Below are positions 30,779-41,097 of a DNA stretch of 64,000 bases, piece by piece. Position numbers and translations under genes: made by a program. The notes beneath the pieces are model-generated. The model was not told the DNA's origin, did no database searches, and worked only from the letters and a program-made list of their open reading frames with translations. Each line of letters begins with the position of its first letter. The stretch's first letter is position 1. The stretch is from an uncultured Pelagibacteraceae bacterium (GTDB taxonomy: Bacteria; Pseudomonadota; Alphaproteobacteria; Pelagibacterales; Pelagibacteraceae): positions 1 through 64,000 of the forward strand of contig CACJQX010000002.1 in NCBI GenBank assembly GCA_902595595.1, given 5' to 3'.

Positions 30779-32213
30779 TCCAAGACTTAAGGAAGAATGT
30801 GGAGTTTTTGGTATTAGCAATGCAAAAGATGCTTCAGCTCTAACAGCACTTGGACTACATGCGCTACAACACAGGGGTCAAGAAGGTTGCGGAATAGTTA
30901 CTTTTGATGGAGAAAAATATTATTCTGAAAAAAGATTTGGTTTAGTTGGTGATAATTTCAACAAAGAAAAAGTACTTAATAATCTTAAGGGAAATTATGC
31001 AATTGGCCATAACAGATACAGTACAACTGGAAACAATATATTAAGAAACATACAGCCTTTTTTTGCTGACACCAATGCAGGTGGAATTGGTGTTGCACAC
31101 AATGGAAATCTTACTAATTCAATAGCTTTAAGAAATAAACTAGTTGAAGATGGAGCTATATTTTACACTACCTCAGATACTGAAACGATTGTTCAATTAA
31201 TTGCTAAATCAAAGAGACCAAAAACAATTGATAAAGTAATTGATGCAATTTTTCAAATTCAAGGTGGCTATGCATTGGTAATGTTAACTCAAAACTCTTT
31301 AATTGGTGTCAGAGATCCTTACGGAATTAGACCACTAGTAATCGGCAAGCTCGGCAACAGTTATGTCTTAGCATCTGAAACTTGTGCCTTTGATATAATT
31401 GGTGCAAAGTTTGTAAGAGAAGTTGAAAATGGCGAGATAGTTTTAATTGAAAACAATGAACTGAAAAGTATTAAGCCCTTCCCTGCTAAAAAAGTTAGGC
31501 CATGTGTTTTTGAGTATATTTATTTTTCAAGACCAGACAGTCTGATTGGAGGAAAAACAGCTTATGAGCATAGAAAAAACATTGGTAGAGAACTTGCAAA
31601 AGAAAATGATACTGATGCCGATATAGTGGTTCCGGTTCCAGACTCTGGAAACGCTGCAGCTATGGGTTTTGCTCAAGAATTAAAAATGAATTTTGAACAT
31701 GGATTAATTCGAAACCATTATGTTGGAAGAACTTTCATTGAACCAAGCCAAAAAATTAGAAGCTTGGGTGTCAAACTAAAATTAAATGCTAATCAAACAA
31801 CAATTAAAGATAAAAAAATTATTCTAATTGATGACTCTCTTGTTCGAGGAACCACATCTTATAAAATTGTTAAAATGCTTTATGATGCTGGTGCAAAAGA
31901 AGTTCATGTTAAAATTGCATGCCCTGAAATAAGATATCCAGATTTCTATGGTGTAGATACACCTACAAAAAAAGAATTATTAGCAGCAAATAAAACAAAT
32001 GATGAAATTTGTGAATATATTGGAGCTAAAACTTTGAGATTTTTATCAATTGAAGGATTGTATAAAGCTATTGGTTTTGAAAAAAGAAACGAAACATATC
32101 CACAATTAACAGATCATTATTTCACAGGTGAATATCCTGTTAAATTAGTAGATGAACTTGGAGATAATAAAATAACTCAATTATCTTTATTAAGTACTGG
32201 ATCAAACAATTAA
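30732..32213 (+). CDS. purF: Amidophosphoribosyltransferase
   Basis: KEECGVFGISN, HALQHRGQEGCGIV, IILIDDSLVRGTTSYKIVKMLYDAGAKEVH. Confidence 0.96.
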   Translation: MKKHIKILKKKLQIYNPRLKEECGVFGISNAKDASALTALGLHALQHRGQEGCGIVTFDGEKYYSEKRFGLVGDNFNKEKVLNNLKGNYAIGHNRYSTTGNNILRNIQPFFADTNAGGIGVAHNGNLTNSIALRNKLVEDGAIFYTTSDTETIVQLIAKSKRPKTIDKVIDAIFQIQGGYALVMLTQNSLIGVRDPYGIRPLVIGKLGNSYVLASETCAFDIIGAKFVREVENGEIVLIENNELKSIKPFPAKKVRPCVFEYIYFSRPDSLIGGKTAYEHRKNIGRELAKENDTDADIVVPVPDSGNAAAMGFAQELKMNFEHGLIRNHYVGRTFIEPSQKIRSLGVKLKLNANQTTIKDKKIILIDDSLVRGTTSYKIVKMLYDAGAKEVHVKIACPEIRYPDFYGVDTPTKKELLAANKTNDEICEYIGAKTLRFLSIEGLYKAIGFEKRNETYPQLTDHYFTGEYPVKLVDELGDNKITQLSLLSTGSNN

Positions 32214-32216
32214 GTC

Positions 32217-32774
32217 ATGAAAACAGTAAGTTTTACTGAAATGAAAAATGGAACTAAGGAAGATTATGAGCTTCTTGAAAGATTTGAGAAAAACTTTGAA
32301 AGACAAACAGCTGATAGAGTTTTAAATTATTTATCTAAACAAACTACTACTTTAGAAGGTTACAAAATCACTAGACTAGAACACTCCTTACAAGCTGCAA
32401 CGAGAGCTTTTAAAAATAAAGAAAGTGATGAAATGGTTGTTGCAACTTTACTGCATGATATTGGGGACGATCTAGCGCCAATGAATCATTCTCAATATGC
32501 TGCATCTATATTAAGACCTTATGTTTCAGAAAGAACTTATTGGATTGTTCTACATCATGGCCTTTTTCAAACTTACTATAGTGCTCATCATTTAGGTGGT
32601 GACAGAAATGCAAGAGATAAATTTAAAGACCACAAGTATTATCAAGACACTATAGATTTTTGTGAAAAATATGACCAATGCTCTTTTGACCCTAATTACA
32701 AAAGTATGACTTTGGAAGATTTTAAGCCATTAGTTAAAAAAATATTCGCAAAAGAGCCTTATTATTATCTTTAA
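32217..32774 (+). CDS. HD-domain protein (PhnZ-like candidate metal-dependent oxygenase/hydrolase)
   Basis: LEHSLQAATRAF..., ATLLHDIGDDLAP, WIVLHHGLFQTYYSAHHLGGDRNARDKF. Confidence 0.75.
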   Translation: MKTVSFTEMKNGTKEDYELLERFEKNFERQTADRVLNYLSKQTTTLEGYKITRLEHSLQAATRAFKNKESDEMVVATLLHDIGDDLAPMNHSQYAASILRPYVSERTYWIVLHHGLFQTYYSAHHLGGDRNARDKFKDHKYYQDTIDFCEKYDQCSFDPNYKSMTLEDFKPLVKKIFAKEPYYYL

Positions 32775-32803
32775 ATTTAGCTATAAATCACTACTTACAG
32801 CGC

Positions 32804-34099
32804 ATGATTGATTCAAAAGAAAAAATAATAAATTATTTTAAATCAGGCATTAAAGAGTCCAAAAATTTCAAAATTGGGATCGAGCATGAAAAGTTTTTAT
32901 TTAATAATTCGAACAATAAAAGGATTGATTATCCAAAAATAAAAGAAATGTTTACAGCCTTACTTGAATTTGGCTGGAATCCAGTTTTTGAAAAAGAAAA
33001 TATCATTGCTCTTAATAAAGGTGGAAAAAATATAACTCTTGAACCAGGCAACCAAATAGAATTATCAGGAGATAAATTAAATCATATGCATGAAGCTTGT
33101 GCGGAGTCACAAGACTATTTGTTTGAATTAAAACAAGTTACAAAAAAATTAGATATAAAAATTGTTAGTGCAGGATTCGATCCAATATCTAAATTAAATG
33201 AAATACCAAACAATCCTAAACAAAGATATGAATTGATGACTAAGGATATGCCTTTAGGTGGTGAACTTAGTTTAGATATGATGTATAGAACATGTGGCAC
33301 TCAGTTAAATATAGATTATAGCTCAGAAGAAGATTTTATTAAAAAGTTTAGAGTAGCAAACTCAATTGTACCCATTACAATCGCTTTGTTTGCTAATTCC
33401 TCAATCGTGGAGAAAAAAAATAGTAATTATTTATCTTATAGATCTAAAGTGTGGCAAAGCACTTCTAGAGGTGGATTGCCTAAATTATTTTTCGAAGATA
33501 TGAATTTTGAAAAATATGCAAATTTTGTAATTAATTTTCCCATATTATTTATACAAAATGAAGATCAGTATATTTCGGGTAGGAAATATATTTTTAAGGA
33601 TTTTATGGAAGGAAAAATTCAAGAAATTGGAAATAGACTTCCAACTGAAACAGACTTAACAACTCACTTAAGTACAATATTTACCGAGAATAGATTAAAA
33701 AAGTATATTGAATTGAGATCAATGGATACCTGTGGCTGGGATTGTTTGTGTGCAGGACCAGCTTTCAATATAGGTATGCTTTATGGAAATTTAGATGAAG
33801 TTCATGAACTAATTTCGAAATGGGAAAACGATAAAATAATTAATGCTTATTTAGAGGCACCAAAAAAAGGATTTAATACTCAATTAATGGGTAAAGATCT
33901 TCTTTATTGGTCATCTACACTTTTAGCTCTTTCAAGAAAAGGGTTGGAGAATAGAGATGTTTTAAGCAAGAAAGGTAATAACGAGACTGTATTCCTAAAC
34001 CATCTACAAAAAGTAATTGATAATAAGACAACAAACGCAGATCATATGATTAGTAAATTTTCAAAAAACGAAAATTTAGACGAATTGTATGATAAATAG
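32804..34099 (+). CDS. gshA: Glutamate-cysteine ligase (plant/alphaproteobacterial type)
   Basis: FKIGIEHEKFLF, GNQIELSGDKLNHMHEAC, MMYRTCGTQLNIDYSSEEDF, IELRSMDTCGWDCLCAGPAF. Confidence 0.93.
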   Translation: MIDSKEKIINYFKSGIKESKNFKIGIEHEKFLFNNSNNKRIDYPKIKEMFTALLEFGWNPVFEKENIIALNKGGKNITLEPGNQIELSGDKLNHMHEACAESQDYLFELKQVTKKLDIKIVSAGFDPISKLNEIPNNPKQRYELMTKDMPLGGELSLDMMYRTCGTQLNIDYSSEEDFIKKFRVANSIVPITIALFANSSIVEKKNSNYLSYRSKVWQSTSRGGLPKLFFEDMNFEKYANFVINFPILFIQNEDQYISGRKYIFKDFMEGKIQEIGNRLPTETDLTTHLSTIFTENRLKKYIELRSMDTCGWDCLCAGPAFNIGMLYGNLDEVHELISKWENDKIINAYLEAPKKGFNTQLMGKDLLYWSSTLLALSRKGLENRDVLSKKGNNETVFLNHLQKVIDNKTTNADHMISKFSKNENLDELYDK

Positions 34100-35015
34100 A
34101 ATTATTGCTGTTCAAGGAAATCATCCTTCTAAACTAAATCCTTTAACGGATACAAGTGTTTTTTTAGCAAACGAAATTCAGAACAAAAAATATAAAATTT
34201 TCTATTACGATCCAAAAGACTTATCAGTTATAAATTCAAAAGTTACAGCTAAGGGTTTTTTTATTAAATTTAACTATAGCAATAAAAAATTCTATAAAAT
34301 CACAAAAAAACAAAATCTAGACTTAAGTAAATGTAAATTTATCCTTATTCGCCAAGATCCACCTTTTAATCTTGAGTATATTTCAACAACATACATTTTG
34401 GATACAATTAAGACTAAAGTTAAAATAATTAACAACCCTACCTCTGTAAGGAATATTTCTGAAAAATTGTATTCATCTAAATATCAAAAATACATGCCAG
34501 CTACTATTTTTACTCAAAATATGGATGAAATTAAAAAATTTTTTCAAAAAAACAAAAAAGTTATTTTAAAGCCTATCCATAGTTTCAGTGGAAACGATAT
34601 TCATTTACTAACTAAATTTAATTCAAAATTAGTTAGTAAATTTATAAAAAAACATGATCATATTATGTGCCAAAAATTTCTTCCTAAAATAAGTAACGGA
34701 GATAAAAGGGTTTTTATTATTAATGGGAAAGTATGTGGTGCAATTTCAAGAGTTCCAAAGAAAGGTTCAATTTTAAGTAATATGAGTAAAGGAGCAAAAC
34801 CAACTAATATAAAATTAACAAGTAAAGAAAATAAAATTTCAAAACTAATTGCAAAAGATTTAAAAAAAGAAAATATTTTTTTTGCAGGAATTGATTTTAT
34901 AGATCAAAAACTCAATGGAGATATTAATGTTACATCTCCAACTGGACTTAAAACACTTTATGATCTATCTGGAAAAAATTTAGCTAAAACTTTTTGGAAA
35001 GAACTTAAAGCATGA
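34089..35015 (+). CDS. gshB: Glutathione synthetase
   Basis: ATP-grasp; FILIRQDPPFNLEYISTTYIL, VILKPIHSFSGNDIHLL, GDINVTSPTGLKTL; overlaps gshA. Confidence 0.92.
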   Translation: MINRIIAVQGNHPSKLNPLTDTSVFLANEIQNKKYKIFYYDPKDLSVINSKVTAKGFFIKFNYSNKKFYKITKKQNLDLSKCKFILIRQDPPFNLEYISTTYILDTIKTKVKIINNPTSVRNISEKLYSSKYQKYMPATIFTQNMDEIKKFFQKNKKVILKPIHSFSGNDIHLLTKFNSKLVSKFIKKHDHIMCQKFLPKISNGDKRVFIINGKVCGAISRVPKKGSILSNMSKGAKPTNIKLTSKENKISKLIAKDLKKENIFFAGIDFIDQKLNGDINVTSPTGLKTLYDLSGKNLAKTFWKELKA

Positions 35016-35887
35016 ATAATTTAAGCAATCAGCAAAAAGGTTCTTTAATGGCTTTTGTGGCAGTGATGTTTCTCACTCCAGATAGTTTGTTTATTAGATT
35101 ATCAAACGTTGATACTTGGGGGTTAGTATTTTACAGAGGAATGATTCCTTTTGTCACTGTATTTATTGGAATGTTAATTATTTATAGATCTAATTTTTTT
35201 AAATTACTTTATGGAAATTCAATTTATGGAGTGGCTTATATTGTAACTTTTTCAATTACAAATATTACATTTGTTTTATCTATTCAGAATACAAATGTAG
35301 CTAATACTTTAGTGATGGTAGCTCTTGCTCCAATGTTATCAGCAATCTTTGGAGCAATATTTTTAAAAGAAAAACCAGACAGAAATACATTAATTGCAAT
35401 TGTGATCACTTTTTTAAGTGTGCTTTATATTTTTTACGACTCTGTAAAATTAGGAAATATATATGGTGATATTCTAGGATTTGTTACATCTGCTGGTCTA
35501 GCAGCTGGAGCAACAATAATAAGAGCTGGAAAAAGTTTGAACTTAGTGCCATCAGCTGTAGTTGGTAAGTTAGTGGTGGCTTTAGTTGCTTTATTTTTTA
35601 TTGATAGTTTTGAATTAAAAAATAATGATATTTATATAATTCCAGCTATGTGTATTTTATGCGTAGCAATTCCATTTGTACTCGTAACACTAGCACCAAG
35701 ATATATAACTGGAGCGGAAGTGAATTTATTCTTCTTAATGGAAACTGTTTTAGGTCCTATTTGGGTTTGGATGGTTGTTAAAGAGCAGCCTTCAATAGAG
35801 ACAATCCAAGGAGGAATTGTGATCATACTAACTATCGCAATACACTCATTCTTAGCCATAAAAAAAACACAAACCAAAACTACTTAG
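35012..35887 (+). CDS. EamA/DMT-family transporter
   Basis: Ten hydrophobic segments; NVANTLVMVALAPMLSAIFGAIFLKEKP. Confidence 0.85.
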   Translation: MNNLSNQQKGSLMAFVAVMFLTPDSLFIRLSNVDTWGLVFYRGMIPFVTVFIGMLIIYRSNFFKLLYGNSIYGVAYIVTFSITNITFVLSIQNTNVANTLVMVALAPMLSAIFGAIFLKEKPDRNTLIAIVITFLSVLYIFYDSVKLGNIYGDILGFVTSAGLAAGATIIRAGKSLNLVPSAVVGKLVVALVALFFIDSFELKNNDIYIIPAMCILCVAIPFVLVTLAPRYITGAEVNLFFLMETVLGPIWVWMVVKEQPSIETIQGGIVIILTIAIHSFLAIKKTQTKTT

Positions 35888-35917
35888 CCAGCAATTATTT
35901 AAACTTAGAAATTATAA

Positions 35918-37222
35918 ATGCAAAAAGAAGTAAAAAAATCCTGGGCTCTTTTTATAGGTATTGGAACCATGATGATAGCTCATGGATTACAAATGCAGAT
36001 AATGGGTATTCGTTCTGTACTTGAGGACTTTAGTGTTTTTACAACTGGTATCTTTATGTCTGGATATTATGTTGGTTATTTTGTGGGTTCAAGAACTACT
36101 CCTAATTTTGTTTCAAAAGTTGGTCATATAAGAGTATTTGCTGCGTTTGCTTCTCTTGCATCTTTAAGTGCATTAATCGCTGTAGTTTATATAAATCCCT
36201 TCATGTGGACAATTAGTAGGTTTATAACAGGTATAAGTTTAGTTAGTTGTTACGTTGTTACTGAAAGTTGGCTAAATGATAGAGCAACTAATAAAAATAG
36301 AGGACAACTATTGTCTGCTTACATGATGGTAATTTATTTTGGTTTAGCCCTCGGTATGCTTCTACTTAACATAAGTGAACCTGAAGCTTATGAACCATTT
36401 ATTTTGGTTTCTGTTTTACTTTCTGTTGCTCTAGTTCCAATTTTATTAACAAAAAGACCTGCTCCTAAATTTAAAAAAATAGAAACAATAAGTATCTTAG
36501 AACTTTATAAAATCTCACCTCTTGGTTCTTTAAGTTCTTTCTTTACAGGAATAATTCATGCAGCTTTCTTTTCTTTAATTTCTGTTTATGCAACAATCGC
36601 AAAATTTACTTTATTTGAGACATCTATACTTTTATTTACAGCAACAATTGCTGGAGTTGTAGGCCAAGGTCCAATTGGTTATTTTTCAGATATTTTTGAT
36701 AGAAGGAAAGTAATAGTCATCACTACCTTTGGAAGTTCGTTGCTAGCTTTTATTGCAATTTTAACTTCAAATGATCCTATTCAAAATATTTATTATATGG
36801 ATGAATTTGCTTTCAGGAAAATAATATTTTTTATTGCAGTTGGGCTTTATACTAGTTTGTGTTTACCACTATTCTCTCTTAATCTTGCGCATACAAATGA
36901 CTTTGTTCCAAAATCTAAGTTTGTTGCTGCGGGTGGTGGATTACAATTAATATTTGGCGTTGGAGCAATTAGCGGTCCAATTTTATGTGCTATTTTTATG
37001 GAATGGTTCGGATTGAATGGTTTATTTGTTTTTTTAATTATTGTGCACGCGATAATCGGAATATTTGGGTTGTATAGAATGAAAGTTAGAGAAACTGTTG
37101 AGAACCCAGATTCAACATTTACACCAGTTCCAGCAACAATTACACCAGCTGGATTAGAACTAGATCCAGATGCACCTGCAACTCTTGATGAAAACCCAGT
37201 TAATGAAACTGTAAAAACTTAA
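35918..37222 (+). CDS. MFS transporter (YcaD-like)
   Basis: About 12 TM helices; VTESWLNDRATNKNRGQLLSAYMMVIYFGLALGMLLL, GPIGYFSDIFDRRKVI; Pro/Thr/Asp-rich tail. Confidence 0.85.
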   Translation: MQKEVKKSWALFIGIGTMMIAHGLQMQIMGIRSVLEDFSVFTTGIFMSGYYVGYFVGSRTTPNFVSKVGHIRVFAAFASLASLSALIAVVYINPFMWTISRFITGISLVSCYVVTESWLNDRATNKNRGQLLSAYMMVIYFGLALGMLLLNISEPEAYEPFILVSVLLSVALVPILLTKRPAPKFKKIETISILELYKISPLGSLSSFFTGIIHAAFFSLISVYATIAKFTLFETSILLFTATIAGVVGQGPIGYFSDIFDRRKVIVITTFGSSLLAFIAILTSNDPIQNIYYMDEFAFRKIIFFIAVGLYTSLCLPLFSLNLAHTNDFVPKSKFVAAGGGLQLIFGVGAISGPILCAIFMEWFGLNGLFVFLIIVHAIIGIFGLYRMKVRETVENPDSTFTPVPATITPAGLELDPDAPATLDENPVNETVKT

Positions 37223-37665
37223 TTAATTATTTCTATTATATCACCTACATTAATTTTGGAGGATGAAAGAATTTGGCATCTAAGACCACCTTTTCTCATA
37301 AATTCTTTAAGGATATTTTTTTGATCGAGCATTTCAGTCAAATGTCGACACGGACGGCATAATTCTATTCCCTCTAATTCAACATTTCCTACCTTTAATT
37401 TTTTTCCAACTAAATCATTTAATTGAATACCTTTTGTAACAATATTCCTTCTAAAATTAATGTAAGGTATATCGAGCCCAAATTTAATATTATATTCATC
37501 AATATTCTCAGCCTCTATTAAAGATAATTGATTGTAAGGATCATTAAATTCATGAAAGTGTCGATCGCCTAATATTCCTTTATTTGCTAAAACCTCAATT
37601 GAATTTACTTCGTTGATTGGTTGATTGTTGTTGGCAGCAATTCCTAATTTAAATACTTCAGCCAT
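37219..37665 (-). CDS. MOSC domain-containing protein
   Basis: KGILGDRHF, FRRNIVTKGIQLNDLVGKKLKVGNVELEGIELCRPCRHL. Confidence 0.85.
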   Translation of the reverse strand: MAEVFKLGIAANNNQPINEVNSIEVLANKGILGDRHFHEFNDPYNQLSLIEAENIDEYNIKFGLDIPYINFRRNIVTKGIQLNDLVGKKLKVGNVELEGIELCRPCRHLTEMLDQKNILKEFMRKGGLRCQILSSSKINVGDIIEIIN

Positions 37666-37712
37666 AAATTATTGAAGAAATAGTTGAGCTCATATAATCT
37701 TTTCAAAATAAT

Positions 37713-38537
37713 ATGACTTATCTATCATCAAATCAACTTAAACAGTATCAAGATCAAGGATACATATCCCCTATTGAAGTTTTGTCTAGTAGTGAAGCAT
37801 TAGAGGCAAGAGAAGAAATAGAATTGATTGAAAAAAAAATGCCAAATGAAATAGATAAGTCGGGAAGATATAATGTTCATTTAATTTCACCAAAACTTGA
37901 TTCGATCGTTCATAATTCAAAAATTTTAGATGCAGTAGAAAGTATTATTGGAAAAAATATCTTAGTTTGCAGCACTACTTTATTTATTAAAAACCCTAAC
38001 GAACAAGGTTTTGTAAGTTATCACCAAGATGCAAAATACATTGGATTAGAACCACACAATTGGGTCACAGCATGGGTAGCATTAACAGATTCGAACGACA
38101 ACAACGGATGTATGAAAATGTGGCCTAAATCACATATAAATATTAAAGATCACAATGAAAAATTTAATGAAGGCAACTTACTTACCAGAGGACAAACAGT
38201 AGAGAATGTTCCTGAAGACGAGGTTAAATCTATAGAACTAAAAGCTGGTCAAATGTCTTTGCATCATCCAAGAGTAGTGCATGGTTCAGGCATTAATAAG
38301 AGTAATGACAGAAGAATAGGATTTGTTATTCAAAGTTATATAGGGACAAACGTAAAACAAACCTTAGGTAAAAATAGTGTTCAAGTTGCTAGAGGAGAGG
38401 ATAAATACAATCATCATGAAATTATAAACAGAACTAATGCTTTAATGAGTGAAGAAAGTATTTTACTTCGAAAAAAAGAAAATGATTGCTTGCAAGAAAT
38501 TTTTTATAAGGGTGCAAAACAAAAAGGATCTTATTAG
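37713..38537 (+). CDS. Phytanoyl-CoA dioxygenase (PhyH) family Fe(II)/2-oxoglutarate oxygenase
   Basis: Metal-binding HxD (SYHQDAKYIG) and distal His (LHHPRVVHGSG). Confidence 0.88.
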   Translation: MTYLSSNQLKQYQDQGYISPIEVLSSSEALEAREEIELIEKKMPNEIDKSGRYNVHLISPKLDSIVHNSKILDAVESIIGKNILVCSTTLFIKNPNEQGFVSYHQDAKYIGLEPHNWVTAWVALTDSNDNNGCMKMWPKSHINIKDHNEKFNEGNLLTRGQTVENVPEDEVKSIELKAGQMSLHHPRVVHGSGINKSNDRRIGFVIQSYIGTNVKQTLGKNSVQVARGEDKYNHHEIINRTNALMSEESILLRKKENDCLQEIFYKGAKQKGSY

Positions 38538-38540
38538 TTT

Positions 38541-39551
38541 ATGAAAAAAGCACTTAACCTTGGAGTAATCGGAATAGATCATGGTCATATTTTCGATATG
38601 CTAGATGAAATGATTAAAGAAGGTTGTAACTGTAATTACTTTTGGACAGATGGGGATCCTTTAACTCTTCAAGAATTTAATAAAAAATATCCAAATATTA
38701 AAAGAAAAGAAAATAAAGAGGAAATATTAAACGACTCATCTATTGATATGATTTTAATATCTTCAATCCCTGCAGATAGAGCTGGTCATTCAATAGATGC
38801 CTTAAAAGCTGGGAAAGATGTTATGGTAGATAAACCAGGCTGTACTACGTTAGATCAGTTAAATAATTTGAAAAACACTGTTAAAGAAACTGGAAAGATA
38901 TGGTCTGTAAATTTTTCTGAAAGATTTCATGTTGCTGCAGTTGCTAAAGCAGAAAAATTAGTCAATGAGGGCAAAATAGGAAAAGTAAAACAAACTATTG
39001 GTACAGGTCCCCATAGACAGGGTAATTATGAAAGACCTGATTGGTTTTATAATCGTCAAAGTTATGGAGGAATTATTACCGATATTGGTTCTCACCAAAT
39101 TCATCAATTTTTAGTTTTTACAAACTCAAATCAGGCAAAAATCAATCATGCATTAGTAGAAAACACCACAAAGAAAGATATGCCTGGTTTTCAAGATTTT
39201 GGTGAAGTGAACCTTACTGGTAATGGTGGGCATGGTTATATTCGCCTGGATTGGTTTACTCCAGATGCCCTTCCAACCTGGGGAGATGGCAGATTGTTAA
39301 TCCTTGGAGACAAAGGTTTTATTGAAATAAGAAAATATACAGACTTAGCAAAATCAGAAAAAGGTAATCATTTATTTTTAGCAAATAATGATGAGGTGAA
39401 GCATATTGATTGTTCTAATGTCAAGCTACCCTACTTTAATAATTTAATTAATGATGTTTTAAACAGAACAGAAACTGCGTGTCCTCAAGAAATTACTTAT
39501 CTTTCAATGGAACTTGCCATTAAAGCTCAAGAGCAAGCTGAAAAAAAATGA
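38541..39551 (+). CDS. Gfo/Idh/MocA family oxidoreductase
   Basis: LGVIGIDHGH N-terminus, DVMVDKPGCTTLDQL, GGIITDIGSHQIHQFL. Confidence 0.85.
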   Translation: MKKALNLGVIGIDHGHIFDMLDEMIKEGCNCNYFWTDGDPLTLQEFNKKYPNIKRKENKEEILNDSSIDMILISSIPADRAGHSIDALKAGKDVMVDKPGCTTLDQLNNLKNTVKETGKIWSVNFSERFHVAAVAKAEKLVNEGKIGKVKQTIGTGPHRQGNYERPDWFYNRQSYGGIITDIGSHQIHQFLVFTNSNQAKINHALVENTTKKDMPGFQDFGEVNLTGNGGHGYIRLDWFTPDALPTWGDGRLLILGDKGFIEIRKYTDLAKSEKGNHLFLANNDEVKHIDCSNVKLPYFNNLINDVLNRTETACPQEITYLSMELAIKAQEQAEKK

Positions 39552-40627
39552 AAAAATATCAAGTAGCAATAATTGGAACCAATATAGGAGCAAAACATTT
39601 TGAAGATTTTCAAAAAGTATCTGAGAGATTTAATGTTCACACATTATGTGGTTTAACTAGGGAGGCTATTGATAAAATATTACAATCAAATAACGAGACA
39701 AAAGTTTCTCTAAATTTTGATGATGTATTAAAAGTTAAAGAAATTGATATAATTGATATTTGCCTCCCACCTCATTTGCACTTTTCTGCTTGTAAAAAAG
39801 CTATGGAAGCTGGAAAGCATGTAATTTGTGAAAAGCCATTAGTATCAAGTCTTAAAGAAGTCGATGAATTAGAAAAGATCAGTAAAGAAACAGGTAAAAT
39901 TATTTTTCCTGTTTTCCAATATCGATATGGTCTAGGATTTTCAAAATTAAAAGCATTAATAAAATCTGGTTTAACTGGAAAACCTTTGGTTGCTTCATTA
40001 GAAACTCATTGGAATAGAGGAAAAGATTATTATTCAAAACCTTGGAGAGGAACTTGGGAAGGTGAACAAGGTGGAGCTATATTAAGCCATTCAATTCATA
40101 TTCATGATTTAGTTGCTATGATGCTAGGTCCTGTTTCAAATGTATTTGCTAAATTATCAACGAGAGTAAATGATATTGAGGTTGAAGATTGTGCAGCTTT
40201 ATCAATTGAAATGGAAAATGGGACATTGGTTACTAGCTCAATTACACTTGGAGCTGCAAACGATACAAGCAGACTTAGATTTTGTTTTGAAGGATTAACG
40301 GCTGAGTCTGGCGCATCTCCGGATAAACCATACAGTCCAGCTGATGATAAATGGGAATTTATACCAAGAGCTCCTATAACTCAAGCTCAAATAGATGAAG
40401 TACTATTAAAAGTAAAAGAACCAAAATCATGGTATGCAGGTATGTTTGATGAAATTGCAAATAAACTAGATGGATCTCCTAGTGATGAAGTAACTTTATC
40501 AGATGCTAGAAAGTCTCTAGAATTTGTAACCGCTGTGTATGATTCTTCTAGACAAAATAAGAATATTAAACTTCCAATCAATAAAGATAATCCTTTATAT
40601 AACTCTTGGTTACCTTTAAATAATTAA
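39548..40627 (+). CDS. Gfo/Idh/MocA family oxidoreductase (second, distinct)
   Basis: AIIGTNIGAKH, KHVICEKPLVSSLKEVDEL, GGAILSHSIHIHDLV. Confidence 0.88.
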   Translation: MKKYQVAIIGTNIGAKHFEDFQKVSERFNVHTLCGLTREAIDKILQSNNETKVSLNFDDVLKVKEIDIIDICLPPHLHFSACKKAMEAGKHVICEKPLVSSLKEVDELEKISKETGKIIFPVFQYRYGLGFSKLKALIKSGLTGKPLVASLETHWNRGKDYYSKPWRGTWEGEQGGAILSHSIHIHDLVAMMLGPVSNVFAKLSTRVNDIEVEDCAALSIEMENGTLVTSSITLGAANDTSRLRFCFEGLTAESGASPDKPYSPADDKWEFIPRAPITQAQIDEVLLKVKEPKSWYAGMFDEIANKLDGSPSDEVTLSDARKSLEFVTAVYDSSRQNKNIKLPINKDNPLYNSWLPLNN

Positions 40628-40629
40628 AC

Positions 40630-41097
40630 ATGGCAGATTCAAATAAAGCACCAAACGATTTTTTTGATAATTGGAATAAAATTCAATCTATGTCATATAA
40701 AAATGTCATTGAGTTACTTGTGAAGAGAAGTAGCGAAAAAAAGATATTAGCTTTAATCCAATTTGAATTAGATCAATTTTCAGAAAATGTTCAAAACGAT
40801 TTAGCTATTTCTGAAACAAGTTCTTTCTATCAAGAAATATCTAATCTTTTCAGAGATTCAAACTGGTGGTCAACTGCTACAGTTACAGATGCTTGTAAAT
40901 ATTATTTAAATTGTGCAAGAAATAATATTTCTTATTTTGAAAACTATGTAGAGGCAGATAGTGATTTGTCTCAAGTTCAAAAAAATGAAATATTTGCCTT
41001 GTATCAATTATGTACTTTATTTGTTTCTTGGAATGCTATTAAAGACAAACAAATCAGAGAAATAATTGATATTAGAAAAAGTTTATTTTTTAGATAA
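40630..41097 (+). CDS. Hypothetical protein
   Basis: 155 aa intact ORF, 2 bp after the preceding stop and directly abutting the next CDS; no family recognised. Confidence 0.6.
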   Translation: MADSNKAPNDFFDNWNKIQSMSYKNVIELLVKRSSEKKILALIQFELDQFSENVQNDLAISETSSFYQEISNLFRDSNWWSTATVTDACKYYLNCARNNISYFENYVEADSDLSQVQKNEIFALYQLCTLFVSWNAIKDKQIREIIDIRKSLFFR

